From an uncultured Caryophanales bacterium (GTDB lineage: Bacteria; Bacillota_I; Bacilli_A; RF39; UBA660): a DNA stretch of 46,683 bases. The notes below the pieces were generated by a model, which worked only from the letters and a program-made list of their open reading frames with translations, made no database searches and had not been told where the DNA came from. The stretch covers positions 1 to 46,683 of the forward strand of contig CAMNHK010000009.1 of assembly GCA_946539445.1 (NCBI GenBank), read 5' to 3'. Positions 7,394 through 15,994 of the stretch are shown one piece after another. The translations under genes and the position numbers were made by a program. Position 1 is the stretch's first letter, and every line of letters begins with the position of its first letter.

Positions 7394-10300
7394 ATGAAGT
7401 TTTTGGAAGAATTTATAGATTTTTCACTCGAAAAAAACATGGGTATATATAATATGACCGATGAATTTTTTTGTTTGCTTTTAAATCATACTTTCTCGAC
7501 TCAAAATCGTAATATTCTTGTTGTTGTTAATAGTATTTATGAAGCAAATAAATTATATAGTTCTTTATCAAATTATAATTCTGATGTTTTCTTGTTTCCA
7601 ATGGATGATTTTTTGACTAGTGAGGCATTAGCAATGTCGCCAGATTTACGTATTAATCGTTTGGAGACTCTTAATCGTATTGTTAATCGTAAAAAGAGTA
7701 TTGTTATTACTAATTTAATGGGTTATTTAAGATATTTACCTACTAAAGATGATTATCAAAAATTTATTCTTCACTTATCTGTTGGTGATGTTATTAGTCC
7801 ATCTGATTTAATTCATAAACTTTCTTCTTGTGGGTATGAACATACTACTTTGGTTAATAAAACTGGTGAATTTGCTTCTCGTGGTTTTATAGTAGATATT
7901 TTTTCTATTGATGAAGATAATCCTATTCGTATCGAATTTTTTGATGATGAAATCGAATCCATTCGTTTCTTTGATCCAGATACTCAAAAGTCTATTCATT
8001 CTGTTTCATCCATTCAAATTAAACCATTTCATGAGTTTTTAACGTTTAAAGAGACTGAAGAAGAGCATTTTGGTAAACAAAAATATTTGCCTATGTATGA
8101 AGAAGTTGCCAATATTTCTAATTATTTACCAGATTGTTATACTTTTTTTAAGGATTATAATCAATTAGAATTAAGTTTTGTGAATATTTTAGAAGAAACT
8201 GTTACTTATAAAGAAGAGAAGGATACTTTGTTTTCGTCTTCTTATATGTTTGATTTTCATTCTTTAATTTCAAGCTTTCCAATTTTCTATTTGTCATTAA
8301 ATAATGTTAATTCCTTTGATTATATTGATAAAATGCATGATTTTAATGTAAAAACTATTAGTAATTTCTATGAAAATGTGGATATGTTAAATCATTTTAT
8401 TTATGAACAAATTCAAAATCATAAGACGGTTTTAATATGTTTGAAAAAGTATCAGATTCGAAGTGTGTTAAAACATCTTACTATGAAAGTTGTTGAGTCA
8501 TCTTTTGATTCTATTCGTTTAGGGGAAGTAAATATCGTTGAAAATGAATTAAATCAGGGTTTTATTTATGATAATTTTGTTGTGTTGACTTCGAATGAAT
8601 TATTTCAGAAAGTTGAAAGCAAAAAAAAGTATAATACCAAGTTTAAATATTCTACTGCGATTCAAGATATTAATAAAATAGAAGTTGGAGATTATGTTGT
8701 TCACAATGTACACGGTATTGGTGTCTATAACGGTATTAAGTCTTTGACTTTAAATGATGTTACTAAAGATTATTTAGAAGTGTTGTATCAGGGTACAGAT
8801 AAAATCTATATACCTGTTGAAAAAATTCATTTATTGAGTAAATATTCTGGTAGAGAAGGATTAGTTCCTAAAGTGAATAAATTAGGAGGTTCTGATTGGC
8901 AAAAAACAAAATCTCGTGTTAAAGAAAAAGTAACAGATATGGCCGAAAAATTAATTCGTTTATATGCAGAACGTGAGATGAAAAAAGGTTTTGCTTTTTC
9001 TCCTGATTGTGAAATGTCTACAGAATTTGAAAATGATTTTCCTTACGATTTAACTATTGATCAAAAACGTGCTATTCAACAAATTAAAGAAGATATGGAA
9101 AAACCGATTCCTATGGATCGATTATTATGTGGGGATGTAGGATTTGGAAAGACAGAAGTTGCTTTTGTAGCGGCATTTAAAGCTATTTTAGATTCTAAAC
9201 AGGTTTTATTTCTATGCCCAACTACTATATTATCTAATCAACATTATGAAAATGCGTTAACAAGATTTCAAAATTTTCCTGTTAGTATTGGTTTATTAAA
9301 TCGTTTTACCAGTCCTAAGGAGACAGAGAGAATATTATCTGGATTAAAAGATGGAACAATCGATATGGTAATTGGAACTCATCGTTTATTGAGTGATGAT
9401 ATTCATTTAAAAGATTTAGGTTTACTTATTATTGATGAGGAACAACGTTTTGGAGTAGCTCATAAAGAAAAGATTAAGCAATATAAAGCAAATGTTGATG
9501 TTTTAACATTAACGGCTACGCCTATTCCTCGAACTTTGCAAATGTCTTTAGTTGGAATTCGTAGTCTATCTTTAATAGAAACTCCTCCTGTAAATCGTTT
9601 TCCTGTTCAAACTTATGTAGTGGAAGAGAGCAAACAAATTTTAAAAGATGCTATTTATAAAGAGTTATCACGAGATGGACAAGTATTTATTCTTTATAAC
9701 CGTGTTCAAACAATCGATGAATTTTCTTTGAAAATTCAAAATCTAATTCCAGATGCTCGTATTGGGATTGCTCATGGACAAATGAATAAAATGGATCTAG
9801 AATCTACTATTTATGATTTTATCAATTATCGCTTTGATATTTTAATATGTACTACTATTATTGAAACTGGTATCGATATTCCTAATGTTAATACATTAAT
9901 CATTATGGATGCAGATCATTTTGGATTGAGTCAGTTGTATCAAATTCGTGGTCGTGTTGGCCGTAGTGATAAATTTGCTTATGCTTATTTAATGTATCAA
10001 CCTTTTAAATCTTTGACTGAGACCGCTGTTAAGAGATTGAATGTTATTAAAGAGTTTACAGAATTGGGTAGTGGTTTTTCTATTGCGACTAGGGATTTGT
10101 CGATTCGTGGTGCTGGAGATATTTTGGGAAGTGAGCAAGCTGGTTTTATTGATAGTGTTGGAATAGATCTTTATCTAAAAATGTTGCAGGATGAGATTAA
10201 AATATTAAATCATGAATCCATTGATAAGGAAGAGTCTGAAGAGAGTAAACCTCTTATCAATGTTACTACCCATATTGATGATCACTATGTATCAGAAGAT

Positions 10301-10708
10301 GACTTGAAGATTGAAATTCATCGTAAGATTAATTCTATTATGGATGAAAATACCTTTAATCTTGTTAAAGAAGAATTGGAAGATCGTTTTGGAAAATTAA
10401 GTGAAGATTTAATTGTCTATATGTATGAGGAATGGTTTGAAAAATTAGCTAGTCGTTTAAAGATTTCTCATGTTCATCAAACTAAAAACTCTATTGAAAT
10501 GGTTTTCCCTGGTTCTGTTGTTGAGAAACTAGATACGGAAGAAGTATTTATGGATGCCTTTACAGTTACCAATATGTTTCGTTTTGTTAGTAAAGGAAGC
10601 AATTTGGTGATTGTTTTAGATATTATTAAATTAGAAAAACATCCGATTTATTATTTGGTTACTTTGCTAAATAAGATGTATGAAAAGTTTGGTAAAAGTA
10701 TTGACTAA
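7394..10708 (+). CDS. mfd: transcription-repair coupling factor
   Basis: DNA translocase that removes stalled RNA polymerase and recruits UvrA (1104 residues, slightly shorter than most Mfd). In order: a UvrB-like N-terminal module (about 1-330), the RNA-polymerase-interacting CarD-like domain near residue 430 (VGDYVVHNVHGIGVYNG), a RecG-like helicase with Walker A (GDVGFGKTEVA, near residue 580) and Walker B (IDEEQRFG), then GTHRLL, TATPIPRTL and RGRVGRS motifs, and the C-terminal TRCF domain. AGGTGAT (7384-7390) precedes the ATG. Confidence 0.96.
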   Translation: MKFLEEFIDFSLEKNMGIYNMTDEFFCLLLNHTFSTQNRNILVVVNSIYEANKLYSSLSNYNSDVFLFPMDDFLTSEALAMSPDLRINRLETLNRIVNRKKSIVITNLMGYLRYLPTKDDYQKFILHLSVGDVISPSDLIHKLSSCGYEHTTLVNKTGEFASRGFIVDIFSIDEDNPIRIEFFDDEIESIRFFDPDTQKSIHSVSSIQIKPFHEFLTFKETEEEHFGKQKYLPMYEEVANISNYLPDCYTFFKDYNQLELSFVNILEETVTYKEEKDTLFSSSYMFDFHSLISSFPIFYLSLNNVNSFDYIDKMHDFNVKTISNFYENVDMLNHFIYEQIQNHKTVLICLKKYQIRSVLKHLTMKVVESSFDSIRLGEVNIVENELNQGFIYDNFVVLTSNELFQKVESKKKYNTKFKYSTAIQDINKIEVGDYVVHNVHGIGVYNGIKSLTLNDVTKDYLEVLYQGTDKIYIPVEKIHLLSKYSGREGLVPKVNKLGGSDWQKTKSRVKEKVTDMAEKLIRLYAEREMKKGFAFSPDCEMSTEFENDFPYDLTIDQKRAIQQIKEDMEKPIPMDRLLCGDVGFGKTEVAFVAAFKAILDSKQVLFLCPTTILSNQHYENALTRFQNFPVSIGLLNRFTSPKETERILSGLKDGTIDMVIGTHRLLSDDIHLKDLGLLIIDEEQRFGVAHKEKIKQYKANVDVLTLTATPIPRTLQMSLVGIRSLSLIETPPVNRFPVQTYVVEESKQILKDAIYKELSRDGQVFILYNRVQTIDEFSLKIQNLIPDARIGIAHGQMNKMDLESTIYDFINYRFDILICTTIIETGIDIPNVNTLIIMDADHFGLSQLYQIRGRVGRSDKFAYAYLMYQPFKSLTETAVKRLNVIKEFTELGSGFSIATRDLSIRGAGDILGSEQAGFIDSVGIDLYLKMLQDEIKILNHESIDKEESEESKPLINVTTHIDDHYVSEDDLKIEIHRKINSIMDENTFNLVKEELEDRFGKLSEDLIVYMYEEWFEKLASRLKISHVHQTKNSIEMVFPGSVVEKLDTEEVFMDAFTVTNMFRFVSKGSNLVIVLDIIKLEKHPIYYLVTLLNKMYEKFGKSID

Positions 10709-10749
10709 AATTTTTTACCTTGTTAAATTAATTATACTAGGAGGAAAAA

Positions 10750-11406
10750 ATGGAAGACGATATTCAAAATTTAAGACAACAACATCTGGATAATTATAAA
10801 AAGGCTATCTTGGAAACTATCAACAACAATACAAAAGTATTAGTGGAAGATATTGCTTCTTTGATTCGTAAACCTCCTTTAGATTCTATGGATTCTCTTC
10901 GTAGTAAATTTTTAGAATTAGCTAAGAAAAATACACTTGTATTAAATACAGAGAATTTAGATAATCTTTTGGAAGAGTTTCGCAATGATGTTATTAATTG
11001 CTGTGAATCTATTCAAACGATTCGAATTGATAAATTATCTCATACTCTTTTTCATTTTTCTTTGGAAAAAGATAATGATGTTTATCAGTTGTTTAAGAAA
11101 GATTTTATTTCTATTAATAAGGAAATAAGAGGAATCATAAAGAATCAGTTGATGAAATCTTATGAAAATATATTGTTAAAAAAACTATCTCTTTTATTAG
11201 GAGATTCTGTTTCTTCTGAAATTTCGGATAAAATTGAAAAAGATCTTACTAAGTTTTTTAAGAGTAATTATCAAAAACAATTATTAGAAAGTTTTGATAT
11301 CAAAGTAATGGTAAAAGATACTACTTTGATGAATAGTATTAAAGAACAGGCAGAACGTTATTTATTTACTCTAAATAATTCAAGATTATTAAATAATTTT
11401 GAATAA
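10750..11406 (+). CDS. uncharacterised helical cytoplasmic protein
   Basis: I do not recognise this 218-residue protein. It has no signal peptide, membrane segment or cysteine-rich motif, and its composition (Leu, Lys, Asn, Ser, regularly spaced hydrophobics) suggests an all-helical fold. The N-terminus is acidic (MEDDIQNLRQQHLDNYKKA). AGGAGG at 10739-10744 gives a confident start. It lies 41 nt after mfd with no terminator between, so it is probably read through from mfd, and it ends just before the metG T-box promoter. In B. subtilis this position holds spoVT/yabM, which it does not resemble. Confidence 0.75.
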   Translation: MEDDIQNLRQQHLDNYKKAILETINNNTKVLVEDIASLIRKPPLDSMDSLRSKFLELAKKNTLVLNTENLDNLLEEFRNDVINCCESIQTIRIDKLSHTLFHFSLEKDNDVYQLFKKDFISINKEIRGIIKNQLMKSYENILLKKLSLLLGDSVSSEISDKIEKDLTKFFKSNYQKQLLESFDIKVMVKDTTLMNSIKEQAERYLFTLNNSRLLNNFE

Positions 11407-11407
11407 C

Positions 11408-11436
11408 TTGATTCTTAAAATTTATTGTGCTACAAT
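11408..11436 (+). promoter_or_regulatory. sigma-A promoter of metG T-box leader
   Basis: TTGATT (11408-11413), 17-nt spacer, TACAAT (11431-11436), with TGC before the -10 making it an extended -10. The predicted start is near 11443, at the beginning of the T-box RNA. Confidence 0.75.
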
Positions 11437-11442
11437 AGGCTA

Positions 11443-11668
11443 TATTTCAAATGTGTTGATGAAGAGCTTTGTAATGGAGTTATAATAAGAGAGTCCTGAA
11501 TGGTGAAAATGGATGTAATGAAATTATAAAAGTATGGCTTCTGAACTCTTATATCGATAGGTAGGTATAAGCGTAAATAGGCGTTAACTATTTAAGTGTG
11601 TAATAGAATTATTATGAAATAAGGTGGTACCGCGATGATTCGTCCTTATGTTTATAATAATTTTTTTT
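11443..11668 (+). promoter_or_regulatory. T-box riboswitch, Met specifier
   Basis: Leader that senses uncharged tRNA and controls read-through into metG. Visible parts: the stem I base (GAAG at 11461 with CTTC at 11538), the AGAGAG box (11488-11493) with its distal hairpin, a specifier loop with ATG at 11534-11536 followed by a purine, and the T-box sequence AAGGTGGTACCGCG (11621-11634). Competing with the antiterminator is a terminator pairing ATAAGG with CCTTAT (to 11649), followed by a T-run at 11661-11669. The ATG specifier agrees with the downstream methionyl-tRNA synthetase. Confidence 0.92.
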
Positions 11669-11681
11669 TGGAGGGATGATT

Positions 11682-13223
11682 ATGGAAAAACAAAAATATT
11701 ATATTTCAACTGCAATTGCATATACTTCTGGTAAACCTCATATTGGTAATACGTATGAGATTGTACTTGCTGATGCAATTGCTAGATTTAAAAGGTTACA
11801 AGGTTATGATGTATATTTTCAAACTGGAACCGATGAGCATGGAGAGAAAATTGAGCTAAAAGCTAAGGAAGCTGGTGTTTCTCCTCAGGAATTTGTTGAT
11901 GAAAAAGCAGCTGAAATTCGTCGCATTTGGGATATTATGAACACAAGTTATGATCGCTTTGTTCGTACTACGGATCCTGTTCATGAGAAAGTGGTTCAAC
12001 ATATTTTTAAATATATGTATGATAAAGGCGATATTTATCTTGGAAAATATGAAGGTTGGTACTGTACACCAGATGAATCTTTCTGGACCGATACACAAGT
12101 TGTAAAAAATGAAGATGGAAAAATGGTTTGTCCAGATTGTGGTCGTGAAGTTGAAAGAAAGAGTGAAGAAGCTTACTTCTTTAAATTAAGCAAATATCAA
12201 AAACAATTGGAAGAATATATCGAATCTCATCCAGATTTTATTCAACCAGTTGCTCGTAAAAATGAAATGATCAATAATTTTATCAAACCTGGTTTACAAG
12301 ATTTATGTGTTTCTCGTACTTCTTTTAAGTGGGGAATTCCTGTTGACTTTGATCCAAAGCATGTTGTTTATGTTTGGCTTGATGCTTTATCTAATTACAT
12401 TACGAATATTGGATATGATGTTAATAATTCCACGGATGAATTTGCTTATAAATGGCCTGTTGATTTGCATTTAATTGGAAAGGATATTATTCGTTTCCAT
12501 ACTATTTATTGGCCTTGCTTTTTGATGAGTTTGGATGTACCTCTACCAAAGCAAGTATTTGGACATCCTTGGTTAATCATGAGCGACGGTAAGATGAGCA
12601 AATCGAAGGGTAATGTTATCTATGCAGATGATTTGGTTGAAGAGTTTGGTGTAGATGCTGTTCGCTATTATTTCTTACATGAAATGCCTTTTGCCAGTGA
12701 TGGTATATTTACGAGGGACTTGTTAATTGAGCGTATTAATGGAGATTTAGCAAATATTCTTGGTAATTTAGTTCAGAGAACTATTTCTATGGGAAATAAA
12801 TATTTTGAAGGTAAAGTTTCGAATAAAAAAGTTAAAGATTCTATGGATGATGAATTTTTAGAAACTATCAATTCTTTGGAAAATCGTGTTACGGATAAAA
12901 TGGAACATCTTCAAATTAGTGATGCAATTACGGAAATATTTACTTTGTTACGTGCAAGTAATAAGTATATTGATGATACTACTCCTTGGATTTTAGCTAA
13001 GGATGAAACGAAAAAGGATCGTTTGGAAACAGTTATCTATCATTTATTAGAAGCTATTCGTGTTAGTGCTGTTTTCTTAGAACCTTTCTTACCAGGAACT
13101 AGCGAAAGTATTTTACAACAAATTCAGAATAGTAAGAAAGATTTCCAATTCCTTGAAGATAATATTTATCAATTAGGAACGCCAACTCCATTGTTTATGA
13201 GAATCGATACTACAAAAGAATAA
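11682..13223 (+). CDS. metG: methionyl-tRNA synthetase
   Basis: Class I synthetase charging tRNA-Met (513 residues, short form without the C-terminal tRNA-binding appendix). HIGH-type motif PHIGN near residue 20, one zinc knuckle (CPDCG near residue 150), and KMSKS within DGKMSKSKGN near residue 305, followed by the anticodon-binding helical domain. An ATG at 11676 abuts the GGAGGG (11670-11675), so the ATG at 11682 is the better start. Expression is under the T-box. The stop codon is part of the downstream terminator. Confidence 0.96.
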   Translation: MEKQKYYISTAIAYTSGKPHIGNTYEIVLADAIARFKRLQGYDVYFQTGTDEHGEKIELKAKEAGVSPQEFVDEKAAEIRRIWDIMNTSYDRFVRTTDPVHEKVVQHIFKYMYDKGDIYLGKYEGWYCTPDESFWTDTQVVKNEDGKMVCPDCGREVERKSEEAYFFKLSKYQKQLEEYIESHPDFIQPVARKNEMINNFIKPGLQDLCVSRTSFKWGIPVDFDPKHVVYVWLDALSNYITNIGYDVNNSTDEFAYKWPVDLHLIGKDIIRFHTIYWPCFLMSLDVPLPKQVFGHPWLIMSDGKMSKSKGNVIYADDLVEEFGVDAVRYYFLHEMPFASDGIFTRDLLIERINGDLANILGNLVQRTISMGNKYFEGKVSNKKVKDSMDDEFLETINSLENRVTDKMEHLQISDAITEIFTLLRASNKYIDDTTPWILAKDETKKDRLETVIYHLLEAIRVSAVFLEPFLPGTSESILQQIQNSKKDFQFLEDNIYQLGTPTPLFMRIDTTKE

Positions 13224-13248
13224 GAAGTACTATGTACTTCTTTTTTTG
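13222..13248 (+). terminator. intrinsic terminator after metG
   Basis: Perfect 9-bp stem AAGAAGTAC/GTACTTCTT (13222-13230 and 13234-13242), 3-nt loop TAT, followed by a T-run. Confidence 0.85.
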
Positions 13249-13251
13249 TAG

Positions 13252-13257
13252 TATAAT
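13252..13257 (+). promoter_or_regulatory. -10 box of tatD
   Basis: TATAAT sits 4 nt after the metG terminator T-run. The -35 position falls in the terminator T-tract and has no clear consensus. The leader to the tatD start would be about 11 nt, with GGAGGG at 13263-13268. Confidence 0.4.
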
Positions 13258-13274
13258 GTGTTTGGAGGGATTAT

Positions 13275-14030
13275 ATGTTTATTGATACTCATTGTCATTT
13301 ATCTTTAGAGGATTATGATGATATTGATTCTATTTTAGCGGATAACCGATCTGCTGGTATTGATAAAATAATAATATCTGGTTGTACTAAGGAGAGCATA
13401 TTAGAATCTTTAAAATATTGTAAAAAGTATGGTGATGTGTATGCTACTATTGGATATCATCCAAGTGAAGCAGATATCACTACAAGGGTCGATTTAGAAA
13501 AGTTAGAAGAGCAAATACAAAATGATAAGATTGTTGGTGTGGGAGAAATAGGTTTAGATTACCACTATGGTAAAGAAAATAGTGAGATTCAAAAGAATTT
13601 ATTTCGTAAACAAATGCAGTTAGCTGAAAAGTATCATTTACCTGTTGTTATTCATTCTCGTGATGCTACAGCTGATACGATTGCTATTTTAAAAGAATTT
13701 CCTAATGTTATAGGGGATATTCATTGTTTTAGTGGAAGTCTTGAAACGGCTCAAATCTATATTTCAATGGGATATAAACTTGGAATAGGTGGTGTAGTTA
13801 CTTTTAAAAATAGTAATTTATTTAAGATTATTGAATCGGTTGGTCTTTCTAATATATTATTGGAGACGGATTCTCCTTACTTGACTCCTGAACCTTATCG
13901 TGGAAAGAAGAATTCTTCCAAATACATACCTTTTATCGCTAATCGTATTGCTGAAATATTATCGGTTTCTGTGGAAGAAGTATCACAAAAAACCATTGAA
14001 AATACCTTATCCTTGTTTGACTTGCACTAA
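13275..14030 (+). CDS. tatD: TatD-family metal-dependent DNase
   Basis: TIM-barrel amidohydrolase-type nuclease (251 residues). Metal ligands are visible in order: DTHCHL (residues 4-9), GEIGLDYH, the VIHSRDA histidine, DIHCFSG, and the closing ETDSPYLTPEP. It follows metG as in B. subtilis (metS-tatD/yabD). No terminator separates it from the next gene, which has its own TATAGT -10-like box at 14054-14059 preceded by TG. Confidence 0.93.
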   Translation: MFIDTHCHLSLEDYDDIDSILADNRSAGIDKIIISGCTKESILESLKYCKKYGDVYATIGYHPSEADITTRVDLEKLEEQIQNDKIVGVGEIGLDYHYGKENSEIQKNLFRKQMQLAEKYHLPVVIHSRDATADTIAILKEFPNVIGDIHCFSGSLETAQIYISMGYKLGIGGVVTFKNSNLFKIIESVGLSNILLETDSPYLTPEPYRGKKNSSKYIPFIANRIAEILSVSVEEVSQKTIENTLSLFDLH

Positions 14031-14073
14031 GTTTTGTGATACATTTATTATGATATAGTATGGTGGAGGATTT

Positions 14074-14658
14074 ATGAAGAAGGATATATTAAAACGGATT
14101 ATAATTGTTTTGATTATTATTGTTTTCATCTTGTTTGTAATGTTTTTCTTTTTCTTAAGAAATCAATTTCTACCAAAAAGAGGTTCTAATCAATCTGATG
14201 TTAAGATTGTATATGAATTAGATGATTTTATTACTGTGAAAAATATTTTGCCTATATCAGATTCTATTGGAAAAAGTTATGATGGTTCTGTTGTTCAAGA
14301 AGGAACTCAGTCTTTGATAGATTTTTCTATTGTTAATTCTAATTCTGATTTAGTTGTATATGATATATATTTAACTAAGAATCAAATTTCTCCACGAGAG
14401 ATTAAAGATAATTATGTAAAAGTATTTTTAACAGATGATCGCGATCATCCCTTAAAAGGCTTTGATTCTAATATCATACCGGTTTTTAGTGATCTTCCCT
14501 ATATGTCACATAAACCATCTAGTAAATTGTTATATTCTGGTGTAATAGAAGGAAATACAACTCAGTATTTTCGCTTAAGAGCTTGGCTTTCTGATAGTTA
14601 TTCTCTTTCGGGTCTTCTAGAAACTTTCCAATTTGATGTTGGTGTTGTGAATCAATAG
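14074..14658 (+). CDS. membrane-anchored extracytoplasmic protein, paralog A of SipW-linked block
   Basis: 194 residues: a basic N-terminus, one strong membrane segment (about 8-28), then a soluble, strand-rich outside domain. I do not recognise a named family. It is clearly related to the next protein: both end with the same strand motif (RLRAWLSDSY here, RLRVWLSDSS next door) and share a PISDS/PMSDE element after the membrane segment. GGTGGAGG precedes the ATG. The neighbouring SipW-type peptidase suggests a processed surface or matrix protein, but no TasA-like cleavage motif is obvious. Confidence 0.7.
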   Translation: MKKDILKRIIIVLIIIVFILFVMFFFFLRNQFLPKRGSNQSDVKIVYELDDFITVKNILPISDSIGKSYDGSVVQEGTQSLIDFSIVNSNSDLVVYDIYLTKNQISPREIKDNYVKVFLTDDRDHPLKGFDSNIIPVFSDLPYMSHKPSSKLLYSGVIEGNTTQYFRLRAWLSDSYSLSGLLETFQFDVGVVNQ

Positions 14659-14666
14659 GAGGTACT

Positions 14667-15272
14667 ATGGCGAAAAAAAAGAATGAATTAAGGGGTTTGT
14701 TTTGGTGCTTTTTTGTTGGTGGCTGTTTTGTTTTAATGATTCTTGTAGCAATTGGTTTTGCTATGTTTTCGAATCGTAAGCCTGAAGTGATAGAAGAAAA
14801 GACTAATGGAGGAAATGTAATTTTAAAATATTCCAATAATTTTCCTGGACTTACTATTACAGAAGCCATTCCTATGAGTGATGAATTTGGTATGATCAGT
14901 TATGTGGATGATGAATACTTTGATTTTTCTGTCGAAACAATAATGGATAATGCTCCAGTTGTTGAATATGAAATATCTGTTTTTAAAGATTCGGTTTTAT
15001 CTACAATTCCCGATGATTCCGTTCGTATTTATTTGGAAAAAGAAGAAAGTGGAACTTATTCTAAAGTATTTGACCCTTCTCCTTATCAACCAATTAGTAA
15101 AAAATCGGCTTTAGGTTCTGATAAAGGCAGTATGGTTTTATTTAAAATAAAAAAAATGAAAAATTCTACGGATAATTATCGACTTAGAGTTTGGTTATCG
15201 GATTCTAGTTTGATTACAACAGGAGATTATTCTGTTAAAGTTATTATTAGTGGTGTAGCAAAAGAGGTGTAA
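14667..15272 (+). CDS. membrane-anchored extracytoplasmic protein, paralog B of SipW-linked block
   Basis: 201 residues with a charged N-terminus (MAKKKNELRG), a membrane segment at about 11-34 and an extracytoplasmic domain ending in YRLRVWLSDSS and a final strand. It parallels the upstream protein along its whole length, so this looks like an old tandem duplication. The start is 8 nt after paralog A, with AGGAGGT directly upstream, so the two form an operon ended by the hairpin at 15261-15289. Function unknown. Confidence 0.7.
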   Translation: MAKKKNELRGLFWCFFVGGCFVLMILVAIGFAMFSNRKPEVIEEKTNGGNVILKYSNNFPGLTITEAIPMSDEFGMISYVDDEYFDFSVETIMDNAPVVEYEISVFKDSVLSTIPDDSVRIYLEKEESGTYSKVFDPSPYQPISKKSALGSDKGSMVLFKIKKMKNSTDNYRLRVWLSDSSLITTGDYSVKVIISGVAKEV

Positions 15273-15289
15273 AGCACCTCTTTTTTTTT
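15261..15289 (+). terminator. intrinsic terminator after paralog B
   Basis: AAAGAGGTG (15261-15269) pairs with CACCTCTTT (15275-15283) around a 5-nt loop that includes the stop region, followed by a T-tract. Confidence 0.85.
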
Positions 15290-15322
15290 ACTCAAATTAT
15301 AGTTTTTTAATTTTTGAGGTAT

Positions 15323-15328
15323 TATAAT
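15323..15328 (+). promoter_or_regulatory. -10 box of SipW-like gene
   Basis: TATAAT 34 nt after the upstream terminator. The -35 region is only T-rich. Predicted leader about 18 nt, with GGGAGTG at 15341-15347. Confidence 0.4.
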
Positions 15329-15352
15329 GTATGTAAAGATGGGAGTGATTTA

Positions 15353-15943
15353 ATGGAACAAGTTTTTGAAAATTCTTTTCAAAAGATTTTATATTTTTTT
15401 CATTTTATCGCTCGTGCTTTTTTAATTGCGATTCTTTGCATGATGTTGCTAATTGTACTGATTTTCTTTCTTTATTTAGGTGATATTTTAATTACTGGTG
15501 GATCCGCTACTCCTTTATTTAGTACTTATATTGTTGTTTCTGAAAGTATGGTTCCTACTATTGATGTTAATGATGCCATTGTTGTAAAAAGAGAAAATGA
15601 TCGTAATTATAATATTGGTGATATTATTACTTTTAATTCTTCTATTGAAAATTATGAAGGCGAAGCTGTTACTCATCGTATTGTTAATAAAGAGTCTGCA
15701 ACTTCTGATTCATCCATTTATACTACTAAGGGTGATAATAATAGTCGTATTGATCCTGCTACGGTACGAACTGAATCTATTTATGGTAAAGTTTTATTTA
15801 AAATTCCAAATTTAGGAACGATTCAATCTTTTTTTGCAAAACCTAGTAATTTCTTTATTTCTTTGATTATTCCTGCTATGATTGTTATTTTATATGATAT
15901 AGGAAGAATATTATTTATTATGAATAGGAGAAGAGAGTCTTAG
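15353..15943 (+). CDS. SipW/ER-type (S26B) signal peptidase I
   Basis: Membrane-bound signal peptidase (196 residues). A long hydrophobic segment (about 20-45) is followed by the catalytic box SESMVPTI with nucleophile Ser65, a His at the position of the usual Lys (AVTHRI, His108) and KGDNN (126-130). Ser/His instead of Ser/Lys marks the SipW/ER-type clade, which in Bacilli processes dedicated substrates such as TasA. A second membrane helix closes the C-terminus. The frame opens earlier with TTG, but that lies in the promoter; ATG 15353 has GGGAGTG upstream. The two paralogs before it are natural candidate substrates. Confidence 0.85.
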   Translation: MEQVFENSFQKILYFFHFIARAFLIAILCMMLLIVLIFFLYLGDILITGGSATPLFSTYIVVSESMVPTIDVNDAIVVKRENDRNYNIGDIITFNSSIENYEGEAVTHRIVNKESATSDSSIYTTKGDNNSRIDPATVRTESIYGKVLFKIPNLGTIQSFFAKPSNFFISLIIPAMIVILYDIGRILFIMNRRRES

Positions 15944-15958
15944 ACTTTTCTTTTTTTT
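15929..15958 (+). terminator. probable terminator after SipW-like gene
   Basis: AGAGAGTC (15932-15939) pairs with GACTTTTC (15943-15950) using G-U wobbles, then an eight-T run. Weaker stem than its neighbours. Confidence 0.55.
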
Positions 15959-15994
15959 CTGCATGATTTATAATAATGGCAATTGGTGATATTT

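Noticed and set aside
10701..10738. Promoter before the 10750 gene (TTGACT and TATACT)
   Set aside because: Spacing is 26 nt, and a start from TATACT would exclude the AGGAGG ribosome-binding site.
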